Source: Ophiosphaerella korrae
Lineage: Eukaryota > Ascomycota > Dothideomycetes > Pleosporales > Phaeosphaeriaceae
DNA: 64,000 nt
Assembly (NCBI GenBank): GCA_028456385.1
Contig: JALNQF010000114.1
Coordinates: 62,001-126,000, forward strand
Reading direction: 5' to 3'
The position numbers and the translations under genes are program-made. Positions 10,988-23,130 of the stretch are shown here, piece after piece (the stretch's first letter is position 1; the number at the start of each line of letters is the position of its first letter). The notes beneath the pieces are model-generated. The model had not been told where the DNA came from. It worked only from the letters and a program-made list of their open reading frames with translations, and made no database searches.

Positions 10988-13900
10988 TGCTCTGGCAATG
11001 CCTTTGATGGCAAGGATAGGCGAGCTTTTTCGGATTGGCAGTGCTGACTGGGCACTGGTTTCAATCTTGATAATGGTAAGGCTGGTAGCGACTAGTGTGT
11101 CCTTTGCCGGCGCCGGGCCGGTTAATGCAAGATACAACAGCGTAGAGCGACTGTTGGATGGTAGTGGCTGGGCTGGGTCGGGAAGAGTGATATTATTTTG
11201 CAGGCTCGCCAGCTGTACTAATAGGCACACAACAGGTCTTTATATGAAAGTGGTGCCTGGGATGAGGTTGCCTAGTTTGGAGGGTAGGTCAAATTCCTCC
11301 ACAAAGTCTCCGGATATCAAAAGCGATGCTATGCGGGATACGTGCAAGACTTAAATGCACGGCAGCGCAGATGGAGCAATTGACTATTTTATGCACGGGG
11401 TCCCTTGTCGGTGCAGGGCACACACATTAGCGGATCAGCACGGAAAGCTTAGTTCAGCGTGGACAGAAAGAGGATGAATTCCAAGGCGCAGAGAGATGAA
11501 TGACTGGCCATGTGGGCGCGGATTACCCATATGACCTATCGCAGCACACCCTCTTGCGCTGGGTCATCTGCATGCTGCAGGCCGCATGCGCAAGATTGGC
11601 CGCCAGGCGTGCAGGCCAGTGGAAGCACGGAGGTTAATGCAGGACTGGCGATTGCCTGCAGGCCCACCGAGATGTCAGGCTTGCGCTGGAGAACGACAGT
11701 GCGTTTGTCCAAGTCGTATGTAGCCGCCATCGAGAGTCGGATCGTGGGCAAGACGAGGGTTTGGGGGAAAAGGGCCGAAGGCGGAGAATGGCGACATGAC
11801 GCCAAGTGGGGGTGGGGCAAGGTTGCATCGACTGATGAAATCACAACACCAACTTCATCGTCCCAGCCTCATTCACACACACAAACCCCGTTCTGGCTGC
11901 CACACCGCTCGCCTGTGCCCTTGCAGACCGCCGCTGACTGATGGTGAGGCGCTCTGCGACTGGCCACTTTCGGCCTGCCCATCGTCCGCATACGTGACGA
12001 GGCTGCTTGCGTGAACCACCGTTCACTTTGGCTGACTATATCAGTATTATACTTTAATTCCAGGCAAGAGTGCGGCTGCTGCTAGTTTCACCTGACGCGG
12101 CTCTCAATGCCCCCCTTTGATCACATTCGCTTTCATCAGCTCCTAGCACCCTAACAGGAACATTTACTTCAGACAAATTCAATAAGACTTCCTCCATGGC
12201 GAGCCGCCATCTGATCGGTTCGCATCATCACTCACCAATCTTCACCTAGCCCTTCCTAGGTCATTCGTCGAAAATTTCCGCTTTCCTGCTTGCCTCCCCC
12301 AGAACTGTTTTGAGTCGTGCCCGATACCCTCGTGGCTATCACACACCTTTCGTGCTTACGCAAGCCTTCAATTCTATTCCGCGTCCTTGGAGGCGACATG
12401 GCACCATTGAGAGCTGCGCCACCTTGAGCATGAGGCTCTCAATATCTGACTAAGAACTTTACCTCTACCGGTTGTATCACCTGAACCCGAAGGTTCGGAA
12501 AAGACCGATGCTTAATCTGTACTTTGTCCGGCCGGAGGGCTCCCATATTTGCCTCTCCAGCCTCAGCTGGTCGGTCTGTGTCGCATACCTTACTCCCTTT
12601 GAATGTGGTAAACATGCATTGGTATCAATCCACCAGACACAACAGCGAAGTAAAATCGACTCTGCATAAATATCGGCATGATTGAATCTTTAGTGTGAGC
12701 CGGGCCTCCTTGTGGCCACTCACTCAGCTTATCTTTAGAACACTGCCTTCACCCAAAAGCTAGTACTATCCATAAAATTATCAAGTAGAGAGAATCTCTC
12801 CTAAAGCATCCCCTGCCCTCTCCAGAGAAACACTAGTATCCAGCAGTTCATGTATTACGAGTTTCGCAGGGGATCCAATACTCCTCTAGACTGTGAAAAT
12901 TGTGCAATACAAAACCCCTGTTCACCTATTCAAGATTTATCATCTTTTCGTAGGCGTTGCTATTGATCACCACTAAGCTGGTCAAGTTTGACAGAACGGT
13001 GGTAAGCAGTATTTGGATACGCCGTCAGCGAGATGGGAACCTAATATGAGGGTCCACTCAACCCAACCTTGAGACCAAAACTATCGCGACGTTGCAAGAC
13101 CCTCATCTAAGCCGATGAGACCATTCCAATCACTGGGTATCGAAATTTCAAGTGATGTTCATAGTGCCACATTTTGAGGCGTTCACCGCTTTTTGAAGCT
13201 CTCAACCAGACTAAGTTAAACGGCCGCCACAACTACGTTTGACTAGCCTGAAGCCTTCGCGACTGGGGTGTTCCTCCAGTCGAACTGCACGACTACACTT
13301 GCCAAGTCAGAAAAAAATTCCACGTCCGAGATCGCCCTACCGGGCTCCGACAATCTGTTCCAAATGATCAAGCGCTAGAGATTCTCTCTACCATTCGGAC
13401 CTTTTACGGTGCACGCTGCTGACGATCTTTACCTGTAGCCCTGATCTGTTCGGAATAAATATACTTGAGGCTCTCACCGCTGTAGGTCTGACATCGGGTA
13501 CACCTACAGGTTTACACACAACGGCACTTGAAGCCAACCTATTAAACCTGCTACGCTTCATGGACTATGCTCCTTTGAAGGCGTCTCTGTGGGGTGCATG
13601 CTAGCTCCGCCTGGTTATGTAGATCGGAAACGTCCAATGGCTACAGTGACGTTGATCACTCCTTCGAGCTATTTCTTTTCACGCTATCTACCTTGTACAG
13701 AAAGTCATGGCAGTTAAGGAACAAGCTAACCTTCCGCTGACTACGTCACAGTCCCTCGAGATATTTTCAAATTTGCAAAAAATTATCAAAAACATGCTTT
13801 GGTCAAGGTTGATGAAAATCCTGCAAAGGCGAAAATACTGTCTCGGGGGATTGCAGCTGACCTTGCCAAAATCCATACTCACTTTTTCTACATTTTCTGT

Positions 13901-14773
13901 TCATCAATTCATATCATTTCACTGTTCTCTCTGTCGGTATAAGTTGCGCCTGCGCTTTTAAGAATCTTGTACAATTCATAACATGCTATACTAACTCGAT
14001 CATGTAATTAACCTAGCAATGGGTTGGTGTTTTAAGGTTTAGTAGTACAGGTTAATGTCTGAATTGCGTTGGGACTGCAGCTTAGTTGAGTATGGTGTTC
14101 CTCAAACAAGAACACGCTGACCAAGGCTTTAAGATATGAAAGTCTGAATAAGACAAAATGCTTAGGTGTAATGGCCCTCAACCCTCGACCTCTGGACCTT
14201 AAAAAAGCCAGTGAGCTGAAGAGGCTTAGCTAGGAATACTGCGCTCTCTAATCAGAACGTTGTAGTGCAATTTCACGGTTCTTTCTAAGCATCCTTTGCC
14301 CTAATTATAGGCTATGGGGCGCATTTAGTACCGATATAACTATCAAAGAGTTGAATAGATTATCGTTTCTTGGATCTGTTAGAGGTTGGCTTGAACTGTC
14401 TAGCTACTGTACGCGATGCAGTGTACAAATTGACCAAAGTAGCTACTTTAATGAATTTTGTGGGGCGGTTCTGGTTATATATGGAAACCTACAATAAGAA
14501 ACTATATTTTGTCCTCTATTCATTTCTTAGTTAAAACTAAAAGTTAAGTATTAGTCGCTCTCTAATTGTTATACGATCGGAAATACAGAAGACAATTGGC
14601 GTTGTTTACAGTCCTGCATCAGATGTATAGATATTGCGCACATAAAACCCCCAACGGCGAGTTTGAATATCTTCAATACTGCTATACTCGAGCTACCTTC
14701 ATCAAATTTATTCATGAATCACCAATACATACTGAGGGCCATATTCTCGAAGCAAAGAATATGTAGTCAATGA
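10988..14773. other. gene-poor 3.8-kb stretch
   Basis: No convincing gene. A GC-rich part (11.5-12.0 kb) has an accidental long frame (11510-11941) with no motifs. From about 12.6 kb composition drifts to AT, stop codons are dense in all frames, and short frames (13688-13961) carry no family signal. The AT rise toward 14.8 kb leads into the MITE. Ancient mutated repeat sequence is possible, but I can identify no domain. Confidence 0.5.
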
Positions 14774-14775
14774 TA

Positions 14776-14860
14776 ACGTGGTTCACAAGCGAGCCGCGCA
14801 CCCCAAAACACACCAAAAAAGTTGAAAAACAGCCTCTTGAATCTCAGCAACAGCTCTGTA
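14776..14860 (+). repeat. left terminal inverted repeat of MITE
   Basis: 85 bp from ACGTGGTTCACAAGCGAG to CAGCTCTGTA, inverted at 15091-15175. Confidence 0.85.
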
Positions 14861-15090
14861 AAATACCCTAAAAACGTAAGTATAGCCTCTTATATATATA
14901 CTTAGTTTATCTTAAAACTCTTAGCTTTATAGGTTCTATTTTTCCTAAGATATATTATTTTAGCCCATAATTTTCTAGATTTATTGATTATCTTATTTTA
15001 TCTCAAGAACTACTTAATATATTCTTTTCAAACTAAAGTTTTAGTCTTAAGATAGGTATAAAAAGCTAATATAAAAAAATTTAGTTTATT

Positions 15091-15175
15091 TGTACAGCTA
15101 TTGTTGGGATTCAAGAGGCTATTTTTCAAGGTTTTTGGTGTGTTTTGGGGTGCGCGGCTCGCTTGCGAACCACGT
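15091..15175 (-). repeat. right terminal inverted repeat of MITE
   Basis: 85 bp, the reverse complement of 14776-14860 apart from a few mostly transition differences. It ends in GCGAACCACGT. Confidence 0.85.
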
Positions 15176-15177
15176 TA

Positions 15178-16427
15178 GTATAGATGTTGAATTGGAATTG
15201 TATTCTAAGCACATACTATTAGATCATATTTGGTATATAATCAGAGTAGTAGCCGATACATTCAGTCACCGTTGGTATACCAAACTTACCCTTCATCCAT
15301 GTTTTTTACATCCGGATCGATTTCAAATTCCTCTCCAGCGGCCCTCTATGAACGTCATAACCGCTAGTACACTATACCTAACCCACCACCCCTTCTATAA
15401 TCCTAATATGTCTATAATCTAGTTTCTCAAGCTGCTCCTCTGTCCATACATCCTCTTCACTCCTTTTAAAATACCAATCACCACTTTTCTGAATCCCTCT
15501 CCTATCCTCCACAGCTCAAATTCGTTGTCCACATAACTCCAAGACTACTCTTTTGAACTAGCCCCCGCAGATGGGATTACCTGTCACGTCAAACTCTTCA
15601 TGTGTGCCTACCATTGGAGGACATATCCAACACCCAACGCGCCATCGAATGAAAATCTGAGCGAATGCACTGTTTCCCACGATAGGCGTCTGGAAAAGGC
15701 GTCAATGAACTGGTAAAAAAATTGCGGTTCGTGTAGTACCATAAGCTTATCGCTTCACCCATGGCCCCAATGATCAAGTAGAGCGATATAAGCGTGTGAA
15801 AAAGAAAAGTGCAGGATTTGGCTCAGGGGTAGGATTCTTCGAGCGAGTGTTTGTACGCTGTGAACGAGGAGGTTTCCATTGGGTAATCGTTGAGTGCGGG
15901 CTATTGGTGGAAGGGAGTAGTATGCTGCAGTTCTGTGATGGGCGGACTGAAGAGGGACTAGGGTAGGGCTGAGATTGAGAGACATTATGGGAAGGCTATG
16001 CCTGGACGAAGAAAGGTGGTGAAGGGATTTATCTCGACGGAAGATAAAACTCCTAGCAACGAAACATCTCCGAGCTCGATGGAGGCTGATCGCGATCAAT
16101 TGCTTTTATGAGAATCAAGGTGTGGCTGAGTTTATTGCATCGAAGAAAACCAGCGTAGGATGCAATCAAACGTTGATAGATACACAAAATCGAGTCACAA
16201 GGGACAAATTCCGGCAATTGGATAAATTTCAATAATAGTCAAAAACCGCCATAAAATGCAAGGCAAGGTCGCTCGCTTGATTTGGTATCTCTCGCTCAAA
16301 ACACTAAACAGTAAAAATGAACCTCGAAAAGTAAAAAATGCATGCGAAGACGCGGAACAAATCAAAATGCTAGTCGTGCGATGTCATGGCGCGCAATCCC
16401 CTTCCTTGCCCTTGGAAACCAGCTTCC
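15178..16427. other. intergenic stretch, no supported gene
   Basis: Contains one minus-strand frame of 114 codons (15755-16099) with a Leu/Ser/His-rich product and no recognisable domain. I do not call it a gene. The remainder is moderately AT-rich spacer and the 3' flank of the DOMON-b561 gene. Confidence 0.45.
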
Positions 16428-17889
16428 TCACCACCTATTCACTGGCACCCCAGGATGCATATTCAACAAATACTGCGGGCCAGGCATTGCGCCCTGGCCC
16501 ACTGGTCGTTGACCCTGCGCCCCAAACTCCGTCCTCCTAGCATGGGTCACTAACTCAGCTTGACTGTTTCCTCTCCTCTCTTCCATCTGCTGGAGCATGA
16601 CTGTCTTATCGCCTTCCTCACCAAGTTTCCTACGCTTATTTGCGCGCGCGTACGCAGAGCCGCGGCGCCGAATACAAGACTGGAGGAGGGTAGTGAAGAC
16701 GAAGACAGCAAGAGAGAGAGCGGTGTATACAAGGATAAGGGGCCGGGTTTGAGAAGATAGATGCAGGCCCAGGCCGCCAGTCAGAACTAGGAGCACAAAA
16801 GATGCCGAGACAAGAGGAGCATGTAGGCGTGGGATGAGGGTGTGAAGGTGGGAAACGTTAGGTATGGGGAGGAGAGAGATTAGGAGGATAGGGGTGAGTG
16901 CGATGAAGGCGACGACCTGGTGGGGTGTTTGATAGGTTTTAGACTGTGGTCATGTTAGACAAGGCAGGCGGGGTTGAGCGAGCACCTGGATAGACGACTT
17001 ACGCGATTGTATTGGGACGATGAAGAAATTCCGAGAGCATATGCGACGATGAGAAACACTATGATGAGGATACTGGCGCCGATATGGATTCGAATATTCT
17101 TGAAAAAGCTGGCAAAAATTAAGTTGAGCGGCCATAATACAAAGAGGGCCAGGCATCCCATGAGTGTGTGGGCGAGGGTGGCGCGGTCGCGGTCTCGTAC
17201 CATGTGTCCTTGTAAATTCACACCGTTGAGAGCGCTGCTGTTTCGAGGCACCTGTGCTTCTCCCGTGGCGGTCATCATGTCCATGGTAAAGGCGCCGTAG
17301 CGAACATGTCGTCGTAGATCTGCTGATTGTGAGTTTGATTGGAGCCGGTTTGCAGGGCCAAAAGCATAGATCATGGGATGTGCCTGATTCTGGACATCAA
17401 TGGAGCCGCCTCGCCAGGCACGACAGTTGCGGCATACGGCCTTGAGCACGAACATGGAATCGTTGGTGATGGTTGTGCCAGGAAGGATGTCCAGGGTGAT
17501 GGTTGGGTCAAATGTAGGCTCTGCGTTCCTGCTACCAATACGGGGCGACACGATGACGTTGTCGCCTTTGTTGTTGGTATACATCACAAACATCAGGCTG
17601 TTTTCCATCTTTGAGCCAAAGCCGACTCCAACCCATGAGTAGGCGGGACTAGCGAAGTAGAGGAAGACATCTTGCGAGGTATTTGAGAGGCTGACGGAGA
17701 ATTGTGTCTCTGTTTCGGGGAGGAAGAAGGTGGCAGCAGGTATCGTGCTGGTACCATTTTGGGCGCAAGTAGAAGAGATAAATACTAGCAGACGATCAGC
17801 AAGGTGGAGTTGGTATGGTAGCAAGTCAGAGCAATCCTACAACACAGCGCTACAAGCAGCGCTCGCCACTGCGCACACGACTTCAACAT
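16428..17889 (-). CDS. secreted-type DOMON + cytochrome b561 oxidoreductase
   Basis: Three exons, 17889-17841, 17784-17003 and 16943-16428 (introns GTAGGA...TGCTAG and GTAAGT...CCACAG), encode 448 aa. A signal peptide (MLKSCAQWRALLVALCLFIS, cleavage near Ala-Gln) precedes a DOMON heme domain like the cellobiose-dehydrogenase cytochrome: WVGVGFGSKMENSLMFVMY (Met76 as candidate axial ligand), VSPRIGSRNAEPTFD and HPMIYAFGP (His152 candidate). A b561 membrane domain follows with about five helices and four histidines in typical positions: H222 (LAHTLMG), H250 (RIHIGA), H285 (TPHQVV) and H318 (RLHAPL). The last about 90 residues are an unstructured cytosolic tail with a basic RRRGSAYARANKRRK stretch. 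Such proteins move electrons across a membrane, often to reduce iron. The electron donor and acceptor here are unknown. Confidence 0.88.
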
Positions 17890-19091
17890 GACAATGGGTA
17901 AAGATGATCAAAGCACACAGCAACACAAAAGCACCATACATGCACTCGCCAGCGTTTATACCTCACACCCACAACGCCTCCCACCCTCACCTAGGCCTGA
18001 AACGACCATGCCACACTCGCTGCCCATGCCCCATCTAGTGACGACGCACACTTTTCTCGTCCTTGCAGGTCTCACGCACACCAACTTTCTACCCAATCAT
18101 CTCCTCGCTCTCTCCAAACTCTCTCCCAAACCGTGGCGCTTAAGCCTCCAAGCCAGGGGTTTCAACTTCCCACAGCACAATCCAGGCGCCAATCATCCTA
18201 TGCCGATGTATCCACGCGCCAAGCTACCACTTTGGCGCTAGGCGTGGGCAGCCAAAATGGATTCATCTAATTCCTGTTTTGAACACTGTTGCGTGTATTT
18301 TTGGTCCTGCGCCTTTATTTGTGTGGCCCATTGCCGGCCCCCACGGGACCACTAGAGTGGCTGGGGCTGCGGGGCTGCGGGGCTGGGCGGATCCAAAGGG
18401 AGATTTTCTGCATCCGAGAGAGAAAAGCAAGGGCAAACATAATTGCTTACGTTCATGGAATATTTGGCACTACAAGTTATATTTGCCCTACCCTCACGAC
18501 GTCCTGTTTAGGACATAGAATGGCTATGAATAAACTTTGGGCCTGCACAGCTACCTATCCACTACTTCACTTCGCCCCGGCCGAGAAATGCAATGGTAGA
18601 CCGGGTGAGGGAATTTTTGCAAACGAAGAAAATGTATTGTACCTTCGCCTCGCTGCGCCCCGTTCGCTCGTCGCCCGCAAGACCCGCCAAAGCAGCCCTA
18701 CTTGGAAGATGAAAAAAGAAAAGAAAAGAAAAGAAAAAGCAGAATAGCGCCACTCCATATTCGCTCTACCCATGCTGGTCGTAGTCGTGGTTATCGTCAA
18801 GGCATGCAGGTCCGCAGGCTGCGAAATAGACCAAGTGGTCGTCACGGACTCAGCTATGTAAATCGTCCGGAATCATACTGAAACTACTACGGACAAAAGC
18901 GAGGAGCTGTGGTCGTGTTGCTCCTCGGAACACTCAATTGTTGGTGATCGAAGTGAACCATCTGCTTGCCAAAACAAGCGAGTCCCCCTAATTACTTTGG
19001 GTAAGAGACTCATTGCGCCATGCCTGAAGTTTGGCGTAGGAGCCCAAGTTTCCGCATAGGTCTACAGCGAAGATGTGGCAGGGGATGAGAC
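17890..19091. other. intergenic stretch, no supported gene
   Basis: Contains the upstream region of the DOMON-b561 gene and the 3' flank of the DUF8035-like gene. Open frames on the plus strand (17888-18241, 18289-18747) have Pro/His-rich or random products. An AAAAGAAAAG-type purine run lies at about 18713-18738. Confidence 0.5.
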
Positions 19092-20791
19092 TTAACGGAA
19101 ACGGTGACGATGGCTATCGTAGGATACCTCGCGCTCATAAAACTTCTCGTCATAGCCACCGGAAGATCTAGGTGGAATGCGCCCACTTGTGCGCTCGTAG
19201 TCGATGCGAATATTCTTGCGCTTGCGGCGTAGCTCATCGGATAGCTCGACAAGTTGCAAAACATCCTCCTGTACATAATTAGCTGGCTGATCAGTTTGCC
19301 CCTTTACAGAATCAAGACATACGTAGCGCAGGTACTCCATGACATAGAAGAAATCGTCCGTCTCCTCGCAAGAGTAGCCCATTTGATCGATAGCCTCCCT
19401 TATGACCAGATCCTTGGTGACTTCTGTCCACATGTCCTTCTTTCTTGGCTTGACGTTAAACTCGCCTGTACAGGTGCTGTCAATATAATTGTCACTATTG
19501 GTGTCGGATGAGCAACACTTACCATTTTCACGATTGATATCAATTTCCAGATTGAGATCCTCGTACTCTCGTCCACGCCTTGGCCCACGACTGCGGCTTC
19601 TGCGAAGTTGTTAGTTGAGAGTCGGGCACAACGTGTAAAAACTTACTCTCTTCGCCGGATGTCGATCTCAAGAGTTTCGTTCACAGGTCGATGAGGCGAC
19701 GGAGGCAATGGTGGGGGAGGCGGGGTAGGAGAACGGGCCCGTTCGACGCCTAAGGGAGGTCAGCAAGAAAGACGGATGCAAGTGCGCGCAACAAACTTGC
19801 CGTGATCAATGTGTCGATGGTGGGTAATAATCTCCTGGATAATGGGAGGCCTGATTTCTGGCTCTAGTGGTGGCGGTGGCGGTGGCGGTGGAGGGGGGGG
19901 TGGGGAGGGAGAGGGGGTGGGGGCTCGCTCTTCTTTACGCCTAATAATGATTTCGTCCTTGACGAACTCGCGAGGAGGTGGAGACGTATCGCGACGGCGA
20001 ATGGTGAATTCCTCATGCTCTCGCGCGACCAGCTCTCCCCGAGATCGTGGAGGGGGGAGGCTTCTCTCACGGCCTCTGATAGTCAAGGAGCTACGTTCCC
20101 GACTGGTATCGCGCCCGTCGCGGCTGAACTCGCGGCGGTGGGCGTGAAGTTCAAAGTTGCCGTCTCGCTCCTGGAAGCGGATAGAGCCTCGTTCGGCAGA
20201 AACGTCCCTGGCGTGGTGGGTGGATTGGCTGCGGGTGGCATGAATGTCGAGGCCGTCTCCACGCCCGCGGCCGCGAAAACGCACGTCATCGTCAAAGTCG
20301 ACTTCGCGGGGGGGAGGCCGACGGGCGCCATCGCCGTGGCGGAAGACGATATCTTCGCGCTCAACAGCACGGATTTCAGTGTCTCGGGGCGCGGGACCTC
20401 GCGACTGCTCGCGGCGGCTGATGCGGATGTCCGTGTCCTCGCGCTCGACGTCTCGAGCGCCACGACGCACAGGCGCATCAAAGTCACGGATAGTCGAGGG
20501 TGGAGGAGGTGCGCGGCTGCTGCGAGTGGAGCGCACATCGTCATCAACCCCCCCGCGATGGCTGCGAGGCCCCGCGCGCGAGAAGTCGTCATCGCGCTGG
20601 TGGACAACCATGGGCCCGGCAGTGGAGCGGTGGTCGTCGCGGAAGAAGTCGGGAGCGCTGCGACGAGGATCGGAGCCCCGCCGCAGCTCTAGGTCGAGCT
20701 CTTCATAGTTGCGGTTGCTCCGGTTGCCGTTGCGGTAGAACTCGCGCTCACGCTCCTCATACAGCTCAGCGGTGGGGTAGCGCCGCGACAT
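19092..20791 (-). CDS. Arg/Glu-rich protein with conserved C-terminal domain (DUF8035-like), GC-AG intron
   Basis: Five exons, 20791-19801, 19749-19647, 19599-19523, 19465-19323 and 19268-19092, total 1491 nt in frame and give 496 aa. The first intron uses a GC donor (CACG/GCAAGT, 19750-19800); no GT donor there keeps frame. Residues 1-330 are low-complexity and charged (REREFYRNGNRSNRNYEEL, RRRDTSPPPREF) and end in a run of 12 prolines. After VNETLEIDIRRRESRSRG comes the conserved domain from about residue 400: MWTEVTKDLVIREAIDQMGY, then ETDDFFYVMEYLRYEDVLQLVELSDELRR. I believe this is the fungal DUF8035 family, with moderate certainty. Function is unknown; the RS/RE-like composition suggests a nuclear or RNA-associated role, which is inference. 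Several long frames on the opposite strand are GC-rich shadows. Confidence 0.82.
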
Positions 20792-21909
20792 AACGGAGGT
20801 GGGGTGAGCAGCAGAACAACGGGCCGCGTAGACAAAATCGATGGGATAGAGAATGCGACAAGGAAAAAAAAAGGTAGAGGCGGGGGCAAAGGGGGGCGTG
20901 ATGAGATGGATGGATAGAAGGAGGGGTAGAGGGTAGAGGGGTAGGTGGAGAGATGGGGCAGGAGAGGGTGAGCAGCAGGAGGGGAGGGGGAGAAGGAGGA
21001 GAGGAGGACGAAGAAGAAGAAGAGGAAGTCAAGGCGGCTGGCCGGGCGTTATCAAGCTGGATGGGAGAGCAAAGGCAGGTCTTGTGTTGCGAGTTGCAAG
21101 ATCAAGGTTGGCACGTTGGGTCGCCTGTTGCTTTTGCCCTTCACATGGCCCAAGCAAATGACGTAGCCTCGACGCAGACCGGGAGTTGTCAGTCAAGCCC
21201 AATATTAGCCTTACGCCGCGAGGGTCTCCCGGGCACACGAATCTGCTCTCCCAACTGCTGATTGATGCGGTCCGACTGATCCAACTGTAGCTCTCCCGCC
21301 GCAGAGCAGCAGACGAAGACCAACAGTGGTGCCTGCTCGGAACGCGACTCCCAAGCCCATGCCACGCCCAGCCCAAAGACAGCCCACCGGTCCTTGATTT
21401 CTGCCCTCTTCTGCCTTCTTCCGCTCTCCTCTGCCCTCTTCTGCCCCCTTCTACCCATCTCTACAAGCCGCCTTGCCCATCACCACCGGTGCTAATGCCC
21501 AGCCCTGCTGCGCAATGACGTCTGGCCCGGGATTTGCCTGTCCTGCCAACCAAGGCCTGTATCAAGCGCAGGGTCAGCAGCACCACGCCCCAAATGTACA
21601 GCCAGGCTAACTCAGATACAACACACTTGAAACTCGAGTCTTTGCAACACATTGCATTTCAACCCGCGCCTATCCTGCTTGCGTGACCACAAGTGATGTG
21701 ACTTGCCGTGGCCAATCACAGCCGAGGAATATAGATAGAGTGTTTCAATGGCAAATCGACCGGCCCGTGCGGTGCACGTGCACCGATAACGCGCTGAAAT
21801 GCATGACGCGGCTGCTCGCGGAGTCGACGCCGAGCCACACTCTTGGTCTCATCAACCGTCAGCCTCTTCGTTTCTATCTATCGCCTTTCTTCCCTCTTCT
21901 CTCTCCACC
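20792..21909. promoter_or_regulatory. 1.1-kb divergent intergenic region
   Basis: This lies between the starts of the DUF8035-like (minus) and DUF7728-like (plus) genes and so should hold both promoters. The part near 20.9-21.0 kb is a long purine-rich tract (GAGG/GGGAGA), and 21.41-21.46 kb repeats TCTGCCCTCTTCTGCC-like pyrimidine units. No gene is supported in it. Confidence 0.5.
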
Positions 21910-23130
21910 ATGCTCAACATGCCTCCAAACAAACTCGGCATCCTCGCAAATCTGGCGCTGGCCGCCAGCGCTGTCCTCATCCCACCTACCATGACTGCGG
22001 ATGGCGCCGGCTATGACCATCACTCGTTGCAAGCACTGGTGATGGATCCGTTCCAGCGAGCCGTCACCCTGGAATGTCCTGCATGTCCTATCGCGGCATC
22101 AGCGGAGAAACTTGTCTTTGCAGATGCAGGAACAGGAACCACTTTTGTAAGTAGAAGCGTCGCTTCACTGCCAACCATCTGAGCTAATCTCACGCAGCTT
22201 CTTGATCTCGCTATTGGACCCCGTCAAGACACCCTTGAAATCGATTATGGCTACCAGTTGTATCCCCCGGTCGTCGATGAAGCGATGGCACCCTTTCATA
22301 TCACCCAGATTGATTCTCATGCCGACAGTCATTTGCGCCTCCGTGTCACTGCCTATACGCTTAGCTACACTAGTGCTGAGACTATATCGGAGGAAGGTAC
22401 TGAACTGTTCCCTATGACGCTTCAGATCGCTGCAGTTGAAGGAACTGCAGTTGAGCCACCTGCTCTTACCATCAACCTTCTCAAGGACGCCAGCGGCCGC
22501 CTTATGATTGCATCCGTCCAAGCCGAAGCCGCATCCGAACCTGAAGCACATTTGATGGAGGCGGAGAAGGAGTGCAGTGAATGGCCACTATTGTGCAAGT
22601 GGAAGAGTATTGTGGCGAATCGGATCAATAAGATCAAGGGCCAAGGCTGCTCCAAGCGCCCACATGGATTCCACAACCCCATGGAAGAGGATGGCATGCA
22701 AGGTAAGCCTCCACACCGGTTTCGTCCTGGCCGTCCCCATTATGGCCCACACCACGGCCCGCATCGCAAGGGCCATAGACACCATGGTCACGGCCGCCAT
22801 GGCCACGGTCACGGCGCCCACCACAGTTTGCGCATGTTCGCAAGTCGCGCGCTATTCACCGTCCTCATTCCTGTTATTATTGGTATCTTGGCGGGAACTG
22901 TGACATACCTCATCGGCATGGCGTTGGGAACGGTCATCGCAATCCTTATTGCCAGGGCGCGTGGTCCAGCGTACCAGAGGGTCAAGCTGGAAGAAGAAGA
23001 AAAAGAAGACGATGACGTGGAAAAGCAAGAGGCTGGAACGCAAAGCGGCAAGGCCGAGTATGCCGAGCTGCCAGCCTATGATGCCCCACCGATGTATGAG
23101 GACGCGTTGGAGAAGGAGGTTGTCGAGTGA
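21910..23130 (+). CDS. His-rich single-pass membrane protein of secretory pathway (DUF7728-like)
   Basis: Two exons, 21910-22146 and 22198-23130 (intron GTAAGT...CACGCAG), encode 389 aa. The ATG has a good context (CCACCATGC). A hydrophobic N-terminus (LGILANLALAASAVLIPP) looks like a signal peptide. The extracytosolic part holds ALVMDPFQRAVTLECPACPI, a Cys-x-x-Cys block typical of the fungal DUF7728 family, and LEIDYGYQLYPP. A long His/Gly-rich stretch (HYGPHHGPHRKGHRHHGHGR) could bind metal. A membrane helix follows (VLIPVIIGILAGTVTYLIGMA), then an acidic tail with LPAYDAPPMYEDALEKEVVE, whose PAY and PPMY motifs resemble sites bound by Rsp5-type ubiquitin ligase adaptors. No function is established. 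Confidence 0.8.

Larger units (their letters stand above)
14776..15175. mobile_element. 400-bp TA-flanked MITE with 85-bp terminal inverted repeats
   Basis: Positions 14776-14860 and 15091-15175 are inverted copies starting ACGTGGTTC and sharing the block AAGCGAGCCGCGCACCCC. They are near identical; most differences are C/T or G/A changes. The element is flanked on both sides by TA (14774-14775 and 15176-15177), the target duplication of Tc1/mariner-type transposons. The interior (about 230 bp) is very AT-rich and non-coding, so the element is non-autonomous. The interior base composition suggests RIP-like mutation. Confidence 0.88.

Noticed and set aside
11510..11941. 143-codon plus-strand frame in a GC-rich patch
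   Set aside because: A comparable frame exists on the other strand; composition explains both, and no motif is present.
15755..16099. 114-codon minus-strand frame next to the DOMON-b561 gene
   Set aside because: Leu/Ser/His-rich product without a recognised motif. It may be real, but nothing in the sequence supports it.
20015..20692. Long plus-strand open frames opposite the DUF8035-like gene (also 20244-20708, 19809-20147)
   Set aside because: They are shadows of the GC-rich, RE/RD-repetitive minus-strand coding exon. The minus-strand model has five consistent exons and a conserved domain.
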